From Salinispirillum sp. LH 10-3-1 (lineage in GTDB: Bacteria > Pseudomonadota > Gammaproteobacteria > Pseudomonadales > Natronospirillaceae), in NCBI RefSeq assembly GCF_030643825.1, contig NZ_CP101717.1, positions 2,501,673-2,565,672 on the forward strand: 64,000 bases of DNA. The letters run 5' to 3'. A program made the translations under genes and the position numbers. Every line of letters begins with the position of its first letter. Position 1 is the stretch's first letter. Of this stretch, positions 36,155 to 44,280 are shown in pieces. A model generated the notes under the pieces. It did no database searches and had not been told where the DNA came from. It saw only the letters and a list, made by a program, of their open reading frames with translations.

Positions 36155-36900
36155 TAGTCAGCGTTAAACGCATCTTCTACAAACAGGTAGCCCTTGCTGC
36201 GCACGGTTTTGATACGCCGGGGGTGGTCGGGGTCGTCGCCTACCTTTGGTCGAATGCGCGATACCCGAACGTCGACGGAGCGGTCTTGACCGTCATACTC
36301 AATACCGCGCAGGCGGGTGAATATTTCTTCGCGCGTTAAAATCGTACCCGCATGGCTGCACAACAGCCAGAGCAGATCAAACTCTGCGCTGGTCAGTTCA
36401 ATGGTTTCACCATTCAGCCAAGCTTCACGCATGGTGTTGTCAACGACCAAATCACCAAAATCCAAGCGCTCATGTTGATGCGAGGCGCGCTTGGTGTCGC
36501 CATTGACCCGACGCATGACCGCCGCCAACCGGGCCGCCATTAAACGCGCCGATACAGGCTTGGCAAGGAAGTCGTCAGCCCCCATGTCTAGCCCTAATAC
36601 TTGGTCCAGCTCGTCAGCGCGCACCGACATCAAAATAAAGGGGCCCTGATAGTTCTGCCGCGATAGCTTGCACAGCGTTAACCCGTTTTCGCCAGGCAGA
36701 TCCACTTCAGCGATGACGGCACTGGGTTGATGCTCAGCGATACGACGCAACGCCACCTTACCATTCTGTTCTTCATCCACTTGGTAGCCTTGGCCGGAGA
36801 AATACTCCACCAAGCGTCGACGATTCACGTCGTCACTGTCGACAATCAGCAATGTCTTGTTTTTCACTTTCACTGAATCTTCTTTCACAGCCATACCCAT
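36151..36900 (-). CDS. OmpR-family response regulator with atypical receiver
   Basis: 249 residues: receiver (about 15-130) and winged-helix DNA-binding domain (about 150-243; ELTSAEFDLLWLLCSHAG, RTVRSKGYLF-like end). Where OmpR has D55 in D-x-x-L-P-G this protein has E65 (EVDLPGENG), and the second acidic pocket residue is Ser22 (VDSDD). K114 and S92 are kept. The Glu may mimic phosphorylation or make output independent of a kinase. No histidine kinase gene is adjacent. GGGAGAAG precedes the chosen ATG. Confidence 0.88.
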   Translation of the reverse strand: MGMAVKEDSVKVKNKTLLIVDSDDVNRRRLVEYFSGQGYQVDEEQNGKVALRRIAEHQPSAVIAEVDLPGENGLTLCKLSRQNYQGPFILMSVRADELDQVLGLDMGADDFLAKPVSARLMAARLAAVMRRVNGDTKRASHQHERLDFGDLVVDNTMREAWLNGETIELTSAEFDLLWLLCSHAGTILTREEIFTRLRGIEYDGQDRSVDVRVSRIRPKVGDDPDHPRRIKTVRSKGYLFVEDAFNADY

Positions 36901-37067
36901 TGTGAACTTCTCCCGGATTCAGGCCAGCAGCAACGTTCTTTTTGAACCGCCACCCTACCCCGATACTGCAAGATAAAGTTATCCTTCCCTTACTTTAGTC
37001 TGAACCGTGAAAAATGCTTAATTCATTGCAATATTTTGTGACATTGTTGCATCACTGCTGCAATACT

Positions 37068-38000
37068 TTACACCCGTTGCCATTCATGTGGCTCTGCTGC
37101 TGCCGCAACCATCAGTGATCCGACACTGCCATAGATGCCGCCGGACAAGCTCGCAACGTTGCTGATGAACTGCACGCCTTCACGCGCACACGCCGCCTTT
37201 AATTCAGCAAAGCCCTTCAGCGAACGCAATTCTTCGAGTTTCCCAGAATAGTTAGCGGTTACGATCGGCGCTAACAAGCGCCCTTCTGATACCAAGGTTG
37301 ATACGTGCCCGAAAACCGCTTGGGCGGCTTTCTCAAAACCGCGAATTTTGTCGGCTTGGTGCGATCCATCATTGACCACACATAGAATCGGGTGAATACC
37401 CAGCGTATTAGCGACCAGAGCCTGACTCCACTTTACACCACGCTCACCGCGCGTCTTAGAGCGCTCTAAAGCAACTAAGGGACTGCGTGGTACCACATAG
37501 GTATGGACGTTGTTTGACAACTTATCAAGTTCGCGCCGCATGGCCACCGGATCTTCGTTGGTTTGCATACGACGCACGGTTTCCGCAGCCAACAACGCCT
37601 GCCCAGCAAATACCGTTCGACTGTCCATGACGCGGATAACCGCTTTGCGCTGCGCCGTCATGCGTCGCGTAACGGACGCCGCAGCTTCATTGGCGTGATC
37701 GTAGGTCAAGCCTTGCATCCGGTTAACCGTTTGAATCCAGATATATTGATACCCTTCATCGATCAACTGCCACAATAGGCGCTGAAATGTTTCCACGCTT
37801 GGCGCTTCAGTTGAGACCTGATTCTTGCGCGTCAACACACCCGACTCAAAATGCTCCAAAGCAACCCGGTCATCGCACGGGTCAGGAAACTGGCTGCCAT
37901 TAATGTTGATGGTGATCGGCACATGGTGGATATGGAAGTCACGCATAAACTGTGGTGGTAGAGCGCATACAGAATCGACGACGACGGCTACTTGCGGCAT
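37068..38000 (-). CDS. DegV-family (fatty-acid-binding) protein
   Basis: 310 residues from MPQVAVVVDSVCALP, with a very strong ribosome-binding site (AAAGGAGGAG). DegV pattern: VDSVCALPPQFMRDFHIHHVPITI, a Thr-rich acidic loop, and a C-terminal domain with NVASLSGGIYGSVGSL. DegV/FakB proteins bind fatty acids; in Firmicutes they feed FakA kinase, but in gammaproteobacteria the role is unclear. No FakA-like gene is nearby. Confidence 0.85.
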   Translation of the reverse strand: MPQVAVVVDSVCALPPQFMRDFHIHHVPITININGSQFPDPCDDRVALEHFESGVLTRKNQVSTEAPSVETFQRLLWQLIDEGYQYIWIQTVNRMQGLTYDHANEAAASVTRRMTAQRKAVIRVMDSRTVFAGQALLAAETVRRMQTNEDPVAMRRELDKLSNNVHTYVVPRSPLVALERSKTRGERGVKWSQALVANTLGIHPILCVVNDGSHQADKIRGFEKAAQAVFGHVSTLVSEGRLLAPIVTANYSGKLEELRSLKGFAELKAACAREGVQFISNVASLSGGIYGSVGSLMVAAAAEPHEWQRV

Positions 38001-38215
38001 AACAACTCCTCCTTTAGTAATGAGCAACAGGCAAACGCACCAAGAGTGGCACTCGGTGTGTCTGGAGAATGTAATTTTTTATTACTGGTAGAGTACCGAT
38101 AAAACCTACACTTGGGTATAGGCCGACCGAGATTGAACTCTGATCAAAACTGCTCAACTTACCGAATTCTAGTGCATCACTCGGCCACGATGGCCTATTT
38201 GATACTTTAGCGCTG

Positions 38216-38224
38216 TGGCATAAT
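38216..38224 (+). promoter_or_regulatory. Extended -10 promoter candidate for the Sco1 gene
   Basis: TGGCATAAT, an extended -10 element (TG-N plus CATAAT), 48 bases before the start codon of the Sco1 gene; no good -35 at normal spacing. Confidence 0.4.
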
Positions 38225-38271
38225 AGCCACATCTCATGTCATCCCATCGCCGTGGAGCCGCAAAGGTTATT

Positions 38272-38871
38272 ATGAAAAAATCTGCCCTAGTTTTACCGGT
38301 ACTGTTACTGTTAGTGGCCTCAGTGGTTGCCCTCACCGTGATGCAGTTTCGGCCAGCAACAACGACTCAAACACCCACTAACTCGACGTACAGCCATTTG
38401 GGTGGTGACTTTGAGCTCGCGAGCCTGAATGGTCCGGTACGCTTGGCGGATTTTGAAGGCAAGGCAGTGATGCTGTTTTTCGGCTTCACCAACTGCCCTG
38501 ATGTATGCCCTACTTCTATGGCCGTTATGCGTCAGGTATTTGAAGCCTTACCTGAGCAACAAAAAGAACGCGTGCAGGGGATATTCATCAGTGTCGACCC
38601 CGAGCGCGACGATCTGGAACGTTTGCACGCCTACACACAATTTTTCCACCCTAATATCGTCGGTATCACTGGCACTAAAGAAGAAATTGACGCTGTTACA
38701 CGGCAATACGCCGCCAGTTACTTCTTTGAAGAAACGGATTCGGCAATGGGCTACATGGTACAGCACACCGCACGTACCTATGTGATCGATACACAGGGTA
38801 CCATTGTTGACTTGGTGGGTGAGGATGAGCCGTATACTACACTGCTCACCAAGGTGCGCAGTTTACTCTAG
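38272..38871 (+). CDS. SCO1/SenC-family copper chaperone
   Basis: 199 residues from MKKSALVLPVLLLLVASV, an uncleaved N-terminal anchor or signal. Thioredoxin fold with the CuA-site metallochaperone motif C75-PDV-C79 (FTNCPDVCPTSM) and the third ligand H165 (VQHTARTYVID). In this family it delivers Cu(I) to, or reduces, the CuA centre of cytochrome oxidases in the periplasm. No aa3 oxidase genes lie beside it. Divergent from degV. Confidence 0.9.
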   Translation: MKKSALVLPVLLLLVASVVALTVMQFRPATTTQTPTNSTYSHLGGDFELASLNGPVRLADFEGKAVMLFFGFTNCPDVCPTSMAVMRQVFEALPEQQKERVQGIFISVDPERDDLERLHAYTQFFHPNIVGITGTKEEIDAVTRQYAASYFFEETDSAMGYMVQHTARTYVIDTQGTIVDLVGEDEPYTTLLTKVRSLL

Positions 38872-38983
38872 GCAAACTCTGCTCGTTTCGGCGAAAGTAT
38901 ACAAAGTGTGAACACATCCGTAGCACATTGGATTAAGCTACGGCAGAATGCGAACTTCTACTGACCATGATAAGGATGTTTTT

Positions 38984-39937
38984 ATGCGCCTAACAAATTC
39001 TTTTCTGCACCGGACGGCTCCACTGAGTGCAGTCTTTTTGGCAAGCAGTGTCCTGGCTTTCGAGCCAACAGCCGAACCGAATTATGGGCAACATACGTTG
39101 TCCGGCGATGCAACGTCGAGCTTCTCTTTAGCGCTACGCGCCGGAGGCAACTATGACGCTGGCAATGTGGGCGGTGCAGCACAGTATTGTGTTGGCTTCA
39201 TTTCTGACGCCCCGGATGCAGTCTTTGTTCTGCCGAATAATGTCAACGCTGACACCCTGTTTCTGAGTACCTATTCCGCCAGCGACACCACTCTAACGGT
39301 GATTGATCCAGCGGGTGACGTCCACTGCAATGACGACGCCGAAGGGCGGGGCCTCAATGCTGGATTGGCTTTCACCCCGATGGCTGGCGAGTACAAAGTA
39401 TGGGTAGGCATTCATTACCCGGACGACTTCCCAGAAGCTGTGCTGCGAGCTGCCTACACCAGCCCCGTTCTGGGCCCTAAACCCGGCGTGCGTTTTAGCT
39501 TAGATTGGGAAAACACACCGACGTTCGAGCATCTGACACTGGCTGCAGGCTTTGGCCCAGAGCCGCTTGAATTCGACATGATCGCTGGCGGCAGTGACTT
39601 GGTGCCATCGTCGCTCGGTTTTGATTGCTACGGCTATGTGTATGGCGCCGCGCCTGACTACACGGTAGCCTACACCGGTGGTGGTGACTTACACATTTCT
39701 GCATGGGCCGATGCTGACCTGACACTAATTGTGCGAGGACCGAACGACATTTGGCATTGTAACGATGACTACGAAGGTCTGAATCCCGGACTGTCGATTA
39801 CCAGCGCGGTCGAGGGGACTTACGCTGTTTGGGTAGGTACCTACGGTATAGATGAACCCGACGCCATTCTGCAATTCAGTGAGGTACGTCCGTTCCAAGA
39901 AAATCGTAGCCGCACCCCCAGCCGCAAAGGCAACTAA
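38984..39937 (+). CDS. Secreted protein with two internal repeats
   Basis: 317 residues; signal peptide (cleavage after VLA-FE). Two tandem repeats of about 110 residues each contain a shared core: CVGFISDAPDAVF / CYGYVYGAAPDYTV, then TLTVIDPAGDVHCNDDAEG / TLIVRGPNDIWHCNDDYEG, then GEYKVWVG / GTYAVWVG. The NDD plus Gly loops could bind Ca2+. The pattern resembles PPC-like beta-sandwich domains of secreted proteins. The tail is basic and low-complexity (ENRSRTPSRKGN). Function unknown; followed by a terminator. Confidence 0.75.
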   Translation: MRLTNSFLHRTAPLSAVFLASSVLAFEPTAEPNYGQHTLSGDATSSFSLALRAGGNYDAGNVGGAAQYCVGFISDAPDAVFVLPNNVNADTLFLSTYSASDTTLTVIDPAGDVHCNDDAEGRGLNAGLAFTPMAGEYKVWVGIHYPDDFPEAVLRAAYTSPVLGPKPGVRFSLDWENTPTFEHLTLAAGFGPEPLEFDMIAGGSDLVPSSLGFDCYGYVYGAAPDYTVAYTGGGDLHISAWADADLTLIVRGPNDIWHCNDDYEGLNPGLSITSAVEGTYAVWVGTYGIDEPDAILQFSEVRPFQENRSRTPSRKGN

Positions 39938-39942
39938 GATAG

Positions 39943-39967
39943 AAAGCGGCTTAACGGCCGCTTTTTT
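39943..39967 (+). terminator. Intrinsic terminator
   Basis: Eight-pair stem AAAGCGGC/GCCGCTTT with a six-base loop ending in a T-run, six bases after the stop of the secreted repeat protein. Confidence 0.88.
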
Positions 39968-40031
39968 ATGCCCATATTCCGGGTAAAACAGCGTACACTG
40001 CATCTTCCTGAATTAAGCCGACAGCAACCCC

Positions 40032-41198
40032 ATGCCCGAAATCTCCGCACCTGATACTCAGTTTCATTGCGCCACCGGTACCTTTACGCTGCACCGACTA
40101 CCGGAACGCCACCACCCGGCACTGCGGGCGTGGGATGCTGCGGACGACTACCTGATTCAAACGCTGCACGCCACCCCTAAGGCGCCTCTGTTGCTGGTGA
40201 ACGACGCCTTTGGTGCTCTGGGTGTGGCGCTGCATGCTCGCCAGCCAACACTCTGGTATGACAGCGCTGTTGAGGCGGACGCTCTGGAGGGTAATCTGCG
40301 GCGCAATAACTTGCCTGATCTGGTACGCGTTCCCCAAACGGAGTTACCGCCAAACTCGGCAGCACAGGTTGTGTTGAAATTGCCGCGCAGCAGCGCCCTG
40401 CTCGACTGGCAGCTTGCGCAACTGAATCAGCACCTGCCCGTCGGCACACCGATTCTGCTGGCTGGCATGCTAAAACACGTCACCCCGGCCGATCAGAAAG
40501 TCATGCAAGCGCGACTTGGTAATCTGCAAGCCTCACGCATCGTCCGTAAGGCGCGCTACTGGCAAGCGGAAACAACGGATGCCACCGACCTACCCACCAC
40601 GCAACCTTTGGTCATCGACGACTTTCAGTTAACCCTGCACAATCATCCTGGCGTTTTTTCACCACGCCGTCTTGATCCTGGGGCGGCCTGCCTACTGCAG
40701 CATCTGACCTTACTCGATATCGCGGACCTGCCAGCTCAGCCACGTGTGATTGATTTGTGTTGCGGGAATGGCGTGCTGGGGCTGGCCTGGTTGCGTTTAC
40801 ACCCGGAGACACAGATGACCTTTTGTGATGCATCCGCTGCGGCCATCAGTAGCGTTCAGGCCTCGGCGCAACATAACTTGGGTGCTGAGCACCAATGGTT
40901 TGTGGTGCTGCGAGACGGTCTGCAACACGCCGACCCGGAGAGTGCTGACCTCATCCTCTGCAACCCGCCGTTTCATCAGTCCGATACCGTGACCACTGAC
41001 GTCGCCCAAGCCCTGTTCCACCAAGCTCGTGGCGTCCTGACCGCCACCGGGAGTATGGTGGTGGTGGCGAATCGGCACCTTGGCTACCACCAGTTAATGA
41101 AATCCTACTTCCGCTCGGTTACGACCTTGAGCAGCGACAAGCGGTTTGTGGTATTACTGGCCAAGGAGCCACGCCCCCTTAAAGGAAACGCCTATTAA
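40032..41198 (+). CDS. rlmG: 23S rRNA m2G1835 methyltransferase RlmG
   Basis: 388 residues, two Rossmann-like halves as in RsmC but with the RlmG length (about 378). SAM motif VIDLCCGNGVLGLA and catalytic NPPF motif (LCNPPFHQS). The enzyme dimethylates nothing else known; it modifies G1835 in helix 67. Its stop overlaps that of the convergent peroxiredoxin-like gene (TTAA). Confidence 0.92.
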   Translation: MPEISAPDTQFHCATGTFTLHRLPERHHPALRAWDAADDYLIQTLHATPKAPLLLVNDAFGALGVALHARQPTLWYDSAVEADALEGNLRRNNLPDLVRVPQTELPPNSAAQVVLKLPRSSALLDWQLAQLNQHLPVGTPILLAGMLKHVTPADQKVMQARLGNLQASRIVRKARYWQAETTDATDLPTTQPLVIDDFQLTLHNHPGVFSPRRLDPGAACLLQHLTLLDIADLPAQPRVIDLCCGNGVLGLAWLRLHPETQMTFCDASAAAISSVQASAQHNLGAEHQWFVVLRDGLQHADPESADLILCNPPFHQSDTVTTDVAQALFHQARGVLTATGSMVVVANRHLGYHQLMKSYFRSVTTLSSDKRFVVLLAKEPRPLKGNAY

Positions 41199-41728
41199 AC
41201 AGTGAGTTCACCGCGCGCTGGATAATCTTTGTCGATCACAAAATCGATGGTTTTCAGCAGCGCGGCAAAATCCGGGCGTACAAACGGCATGGACTGCACC
41301 GAGCTGTAATAAAGTGTACCGTCCGAGCGCACCAAAAAGAGCCCGGGCTCCGAAAACTGCGCAGGCTCCTCAATGCCTATTGAGGTCTTGCCCTTCCCCG
41401 CCGAAAGAAACAACCCCCATTCCGACGCCTTCGCCAGTGGCAGACCGTAGCCGAGCCGCAATCCATCCAACTTAATCTTGTCCTCAGTCGCCTTTGCCCG
41501 CTCCAAACCATCACTGCTCAACGCCAGTACATTAACGCCACGCGCTTCAAATTCACTGCGCAGTTCATTCAAGGTGCGTAGGTAAGCCATGCAGATAGGG
41601 CAATGATGGCCGCGGTAGAACACCAGCATTGTGAAGTGCTGTGGGGTTTCGGCGGCGAGGTCAAATTGGCCGCCATCGGTCAATGACACTTGCAGTGCGG
41701 GTACGGGTTGGCGTGGTAATAGGCTCAT
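41195..41728 (-). CDS. Peroxiredoxin-like (AhpC/TSA) protein
   Basis: 177 residues of thioredoxin fold with YRGHHCPICMAYLRTL; the CxxC replaces the single peroxidatic Cys of classical AhpC and is typical of the peroxiredoxin-like AhpC-TSA_2 family. GGAGG precedes the ATG. It is divergent from an AraC-type regulator, a common pairing for such genes, suggesting regulation by it. Confidence 0.85.
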   Translation of the reverse strand: MSLLPRQPVPALQVSLTDGGQFDLAAETPQHFTMLVFYRGHHCPICMAYLRTLNELRSEFEARGVNVLALSSDGLERAKATEDKIKLDGLRLGYGLPLAKASEWGLFLSAGKGKTSIGIEEPAQFSEPGLFLVRSDGTLYYSSVQSMPFVRPDFAALLKTIDFVIDKDYPARGELTV

Positions 41729-41767
41729 TAAGCAATCCTCCGGTGGTATGAATACGTAAAAGAACGA

Positions 41768-41797
41768 GTAACATGGCTCTTTGTACTTTACTATAAT
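41768..41797 (+). promoter_or_regulatory. Promoter candidate for the AraC-type regulator
   Basis: GTAACA at 41768-41773 and a perfect TATAAT at 41792-41797 with an 18-base spacer, 60 bases before the start codon. Confidence 0.5.
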
Positions 41798-41857
41798 GTA
41801 TGTATTGCTCCATTAAGTTCTAATTAGCTATCTATTCGTGCTTTTTTGGATTACCCC

Positions 41858-42598
41858 ATGGATCGTCTGACCACATTGCTCCGCTTGTCATCACCACAGG
41901 TCACCGAGGACTTGCAGGTCGCCTCTGGCTTTCTGGTTCTGGCAGAACAGGACCAAGTCGTGCGCTGGTGTCACCAGGTAAGCTCAGCCCATCCTTTCTT
42001 GGCCATACGCTTCCAACATGCGCACGCGCCATTGACTCAGGCCCTGCCCGACAACCTAGGCATCAGTTGGGCCGAAGACAGCGAATTGGCGGCGCTGGTC
42101 CGACTGCTCACGGCCGAGCTGATGAAGGAGCGCTGTGGCGGTGGCATGATGCGCCAGCATCTCGCCGAGCTTATGCTGATTCGCTTGCTGCGCGATATTT
42201 TAGAACACCAGCGTGCGCCAGCCGGATTGCTGGCGGGGCTCGCCCACCCTCAGATTGCTCGGGCACTGGTCGCTCTACACGACCACCCAGAACACGGTTG
42301 GACGGTAGAACGCTTGGCTGAACACGCCGCCATGTCGCGCACGGCATTCATTGAGCATTTCCGGCGGGTGCTGGGTGAACCGCCCGGTAGCTACATCGCC
42401 CACTGGAAACTGATGACCGCGCAGCGTCTTTTGGAACAAGGTGGTACCGTCGCTCAAGCGGCGGTGCGCGCAGGGTATTCCGGGCCTACTGCATTAACCC
42501 GTGCTTATCGCGCGCGCTTTGGTTGCTCACCCAAACACCACAAGGCCACGTTGAATCACACGCGCGACCGCCAACCGTTGCAGGAGATCACCCTATGA
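41858..42598 (+). CDS. AraC-family transcription regulator with cupin-type sensor domain
   Basis: 246 residues from MDRLTTLLRLSSPQ. N-terminal truncated cupin (AraC_binding/cupin_6-like) domain and two C-terminal helix-turn-helix motifs (LAEHAAMSRTAFIEHFRRVLGEPPGSYI, then VAQAAVRAGYSGPTALTRAYRARFG). Regulators of this subgroup usually control a divergent oxidoreductase; here the peroxiredoxin-like gene. It overlaps the next gene by four bases (ATGA). Confidence 0.88.
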   Translation: MDRLTTLLRLSSPQVTEDLQVASGFLVLAEQDQVVRWCHQVSSAHPFLAIRFQHAHAPLTQALPDNLGISWAEDSELAALVRLLTAELMKERCGGGMMRQHLAELMLIRLLRDILEHQRAPAGLLAGLAHPQIARALVALHDHPEHGWTVERLAEHAAMSRTAFIEHFRRVLGEPPGSYIAHWKLMTAQRLLEQGGTVAQAAVRAGYSGPTALTRAYRARFGCSPKHHKATLNHTRDRQPLQEITL

Positions 42599-43137
42599 GC
42601 CACAGCGTTAGAAAGCCGCGATCTGACATGCGCGGCGTATCCAATATTGGACTGCTGATGACATTGCTGGCGTGGTTCGCCGTAGCGGGGTTGCTCGCGC
42701 TGGCCTTTCAGGATCAATTAGAGCGGTTTTGGAATCCCAATCCACAGGTACGTTCAACACACCAAGGCTCAGCGATCGAAGTTGTCTTGCAACCGAATCG
42801 CCAAGGACACTATGTGGCGACAGGGCGTATCAACGACGAACGCGTCGTGTTTATGCTGGACACCGGTGCAACGCAGGTGGCCATCCCGCCGGGTGTTGCC
42901 GAGCGCCTAAACTTAGAGCGCGGCCGGGCCTTTCAGGTACAGACCGCCAACGGCATCGCCACTGCCTATGCCACTGAAATTGCTACCTTGCAATTGGGTG
43001 ATATCCAGTTGCGCCAAGTCGGCGCGCACATTTCGCCCGGGCTTGAAGGCGAAACGATCTTACTGGGCATGAGTGCCCTGCAACAGTTGGATTGGAGTCG
43101 ACAAGGCGGTGAACTGCGTTTGCGTTACAATCCCTAG
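42595..43137 (+). CDS. Membrane-anchored retropepsin-like aspartic protease (TIGR02281 type)
   Basis: 180 residues. One N-terminal helix (about 17-38) anchors a periplasmic retropepsin-like domain with the active-site loop LDTGATQVAIP (D89-T-G) and the later LGMSALQQLDWS segment. Single-domain proteases of this type dimerise. Start overlaps the AraC stop (ATGA), so it is co-translated with that regulator. Confidence 0.85.
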   Translation: MSHSVRKPRSDMRGVSNIGLLMTLLAWFAVAGLLALAFQDQLERFWNPNPQVRSTHQGSAIEVVLQPNRQGHYVATGRINDERVVFMLDTGATQVAIPPGVAERLNLERGRAFQVQTANGIATAYATEIATLQLGDIQLRQVGAHISPGLEGETILLGMSALQQLDWSRQGGELRLRYNP

Positions 43138-43157
43138 CCCCCATAGATTGACAACCA

Positions 43158-44162
43158 TTAATCGGCTTTTAGATAGCGCTGATACTTACCGGCTTTTAGA
43201 CACTGGGTATCTAGCCACAGCAGGCTGTCGAGGCAACCACCAAAATTGGCATCGACATGATAAGCACAAAACCACAGTCCCCCGGGTTCACACAGGTCAC
43301 TGTATTGCTTATACAGGGTGGGAATACTAACACCCATGGACTTCAGGCTGGCTTTCAACTGTGCCAATTCCGTGTCGTAATCGGCATGCCCGAACTGCAC
43401 CCGCTGCTGATACTTGCGAGGCATTCGATACGGGTTTCTCGCGGTCGCCAAGGGTGATCCCGGCCAGCCAAAATGTGTATCATAAAAGCTAACCAGTAGC
43501 GCACGCGCCTTGGCAGGCAGGGCCACACTGACCGATACAGGGCCAAACAAATAGCGCACTTCCGGGTGCACACGTAGAAATGCACCAATCCCCTGCCACA
43601 GATAATGCAAACTGCGCGACCCCCAGTATTTAGGCTGCACAAAGCTGCGCCCCAACTCCATAGCCTGAGACAACTGGCTCACCATGTCGGCACTGAAATC
43701 GAACAGACTATTGCTGTAAAACGCGGTCTCATCACGACTCGACATGATCCTGTTGCCCAGCCCAAACCGATAAGCACCGACAATCTCTTGCGCCTGCGCA
43801 TCCCACAATATCAGGTGTTGGTAGTAGAGATCATAAGCGTCGATATCCAGCGGTCTACCGGTACCCTCATCCACCGCACGAAACGACAACTCACGCAACC
43901 GCCCTATCTCGCGCAGCAATGGCGTTTCACGAGAGGTAGTCCACAACAGTATCTCTTTACCGTCTCCGGTCGTGCCTAAGCGTCGCGCCAGGGCAAGTTC
44001 ATACATTAAGTCATCAACGGAAACGGGGTCGATCAGCGGTTTAACCAAACGCAGCCAAGGCAAACGCCGCCCTAAACGACCGGTACGCTGCTTTAGCCAC
44101 AGCGCAGGGTTGGGGAATTTTTCAGCAGCAGGCGAGTGCTGAGTCACTGAAGAAACAGACAT
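43158..44162 (-). CDS. OlsB-like GNAT-fold N-acyltransferase
   Basis: 334 residues. The region EIVGAYRFGLG...MELGRSFVQPKYWGSRSLHYLWQGI is the pattern of ornithine-ACP acyltransferase (OlsB)/hemolysin-like acyltransferases. These transfer a 3-hydroxyacyl chain from ACP to an amino group, the first step to ornithine or related aminolipids. No PlsC domain is fused. The amino-acid substrate is not clear. Confidence 0.75.
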   Translation of the reverse strand: MSVSSVTQHSPAAEKFPNPALWLKQRTGRLGRRLPWLRLVKPLIDPVSVDDLMYELALARRLGTTGDGKEILLWTTSRETPLLREIGRLRELSFRAVDEGTGRPLDIDAYDLYYQHLILWDAQAQEIVGAYRFGLGNRIMSSRDETAFYSNSLFDFSADMVSQLSQAMELGRSFVQPKYWGSRSLHYLWQGIGAFLRVHPEVRYLFGPVSVSVALPAKARALLVSFYDTHFGWPGSPLATARNPYRMPRKYQQRVQFGHADYDTELAQLKASLKSMGVSIPTLYKQYSDLCEPGGLWFCAYHVDANFGGCLDSLLWLDTQCLKAGKYQRYLKAD

Positions 44163-44280
44163 GATTCCAACACCGAGTTTTGATGAGTCTTCATCATAGG
44201 TTGTGTTGGTGACTGTTTGATGGCGTCCATATTACCAGATTGTGGCATGCCAAACGGTCCACTTTAACGTCGATTGCCCG

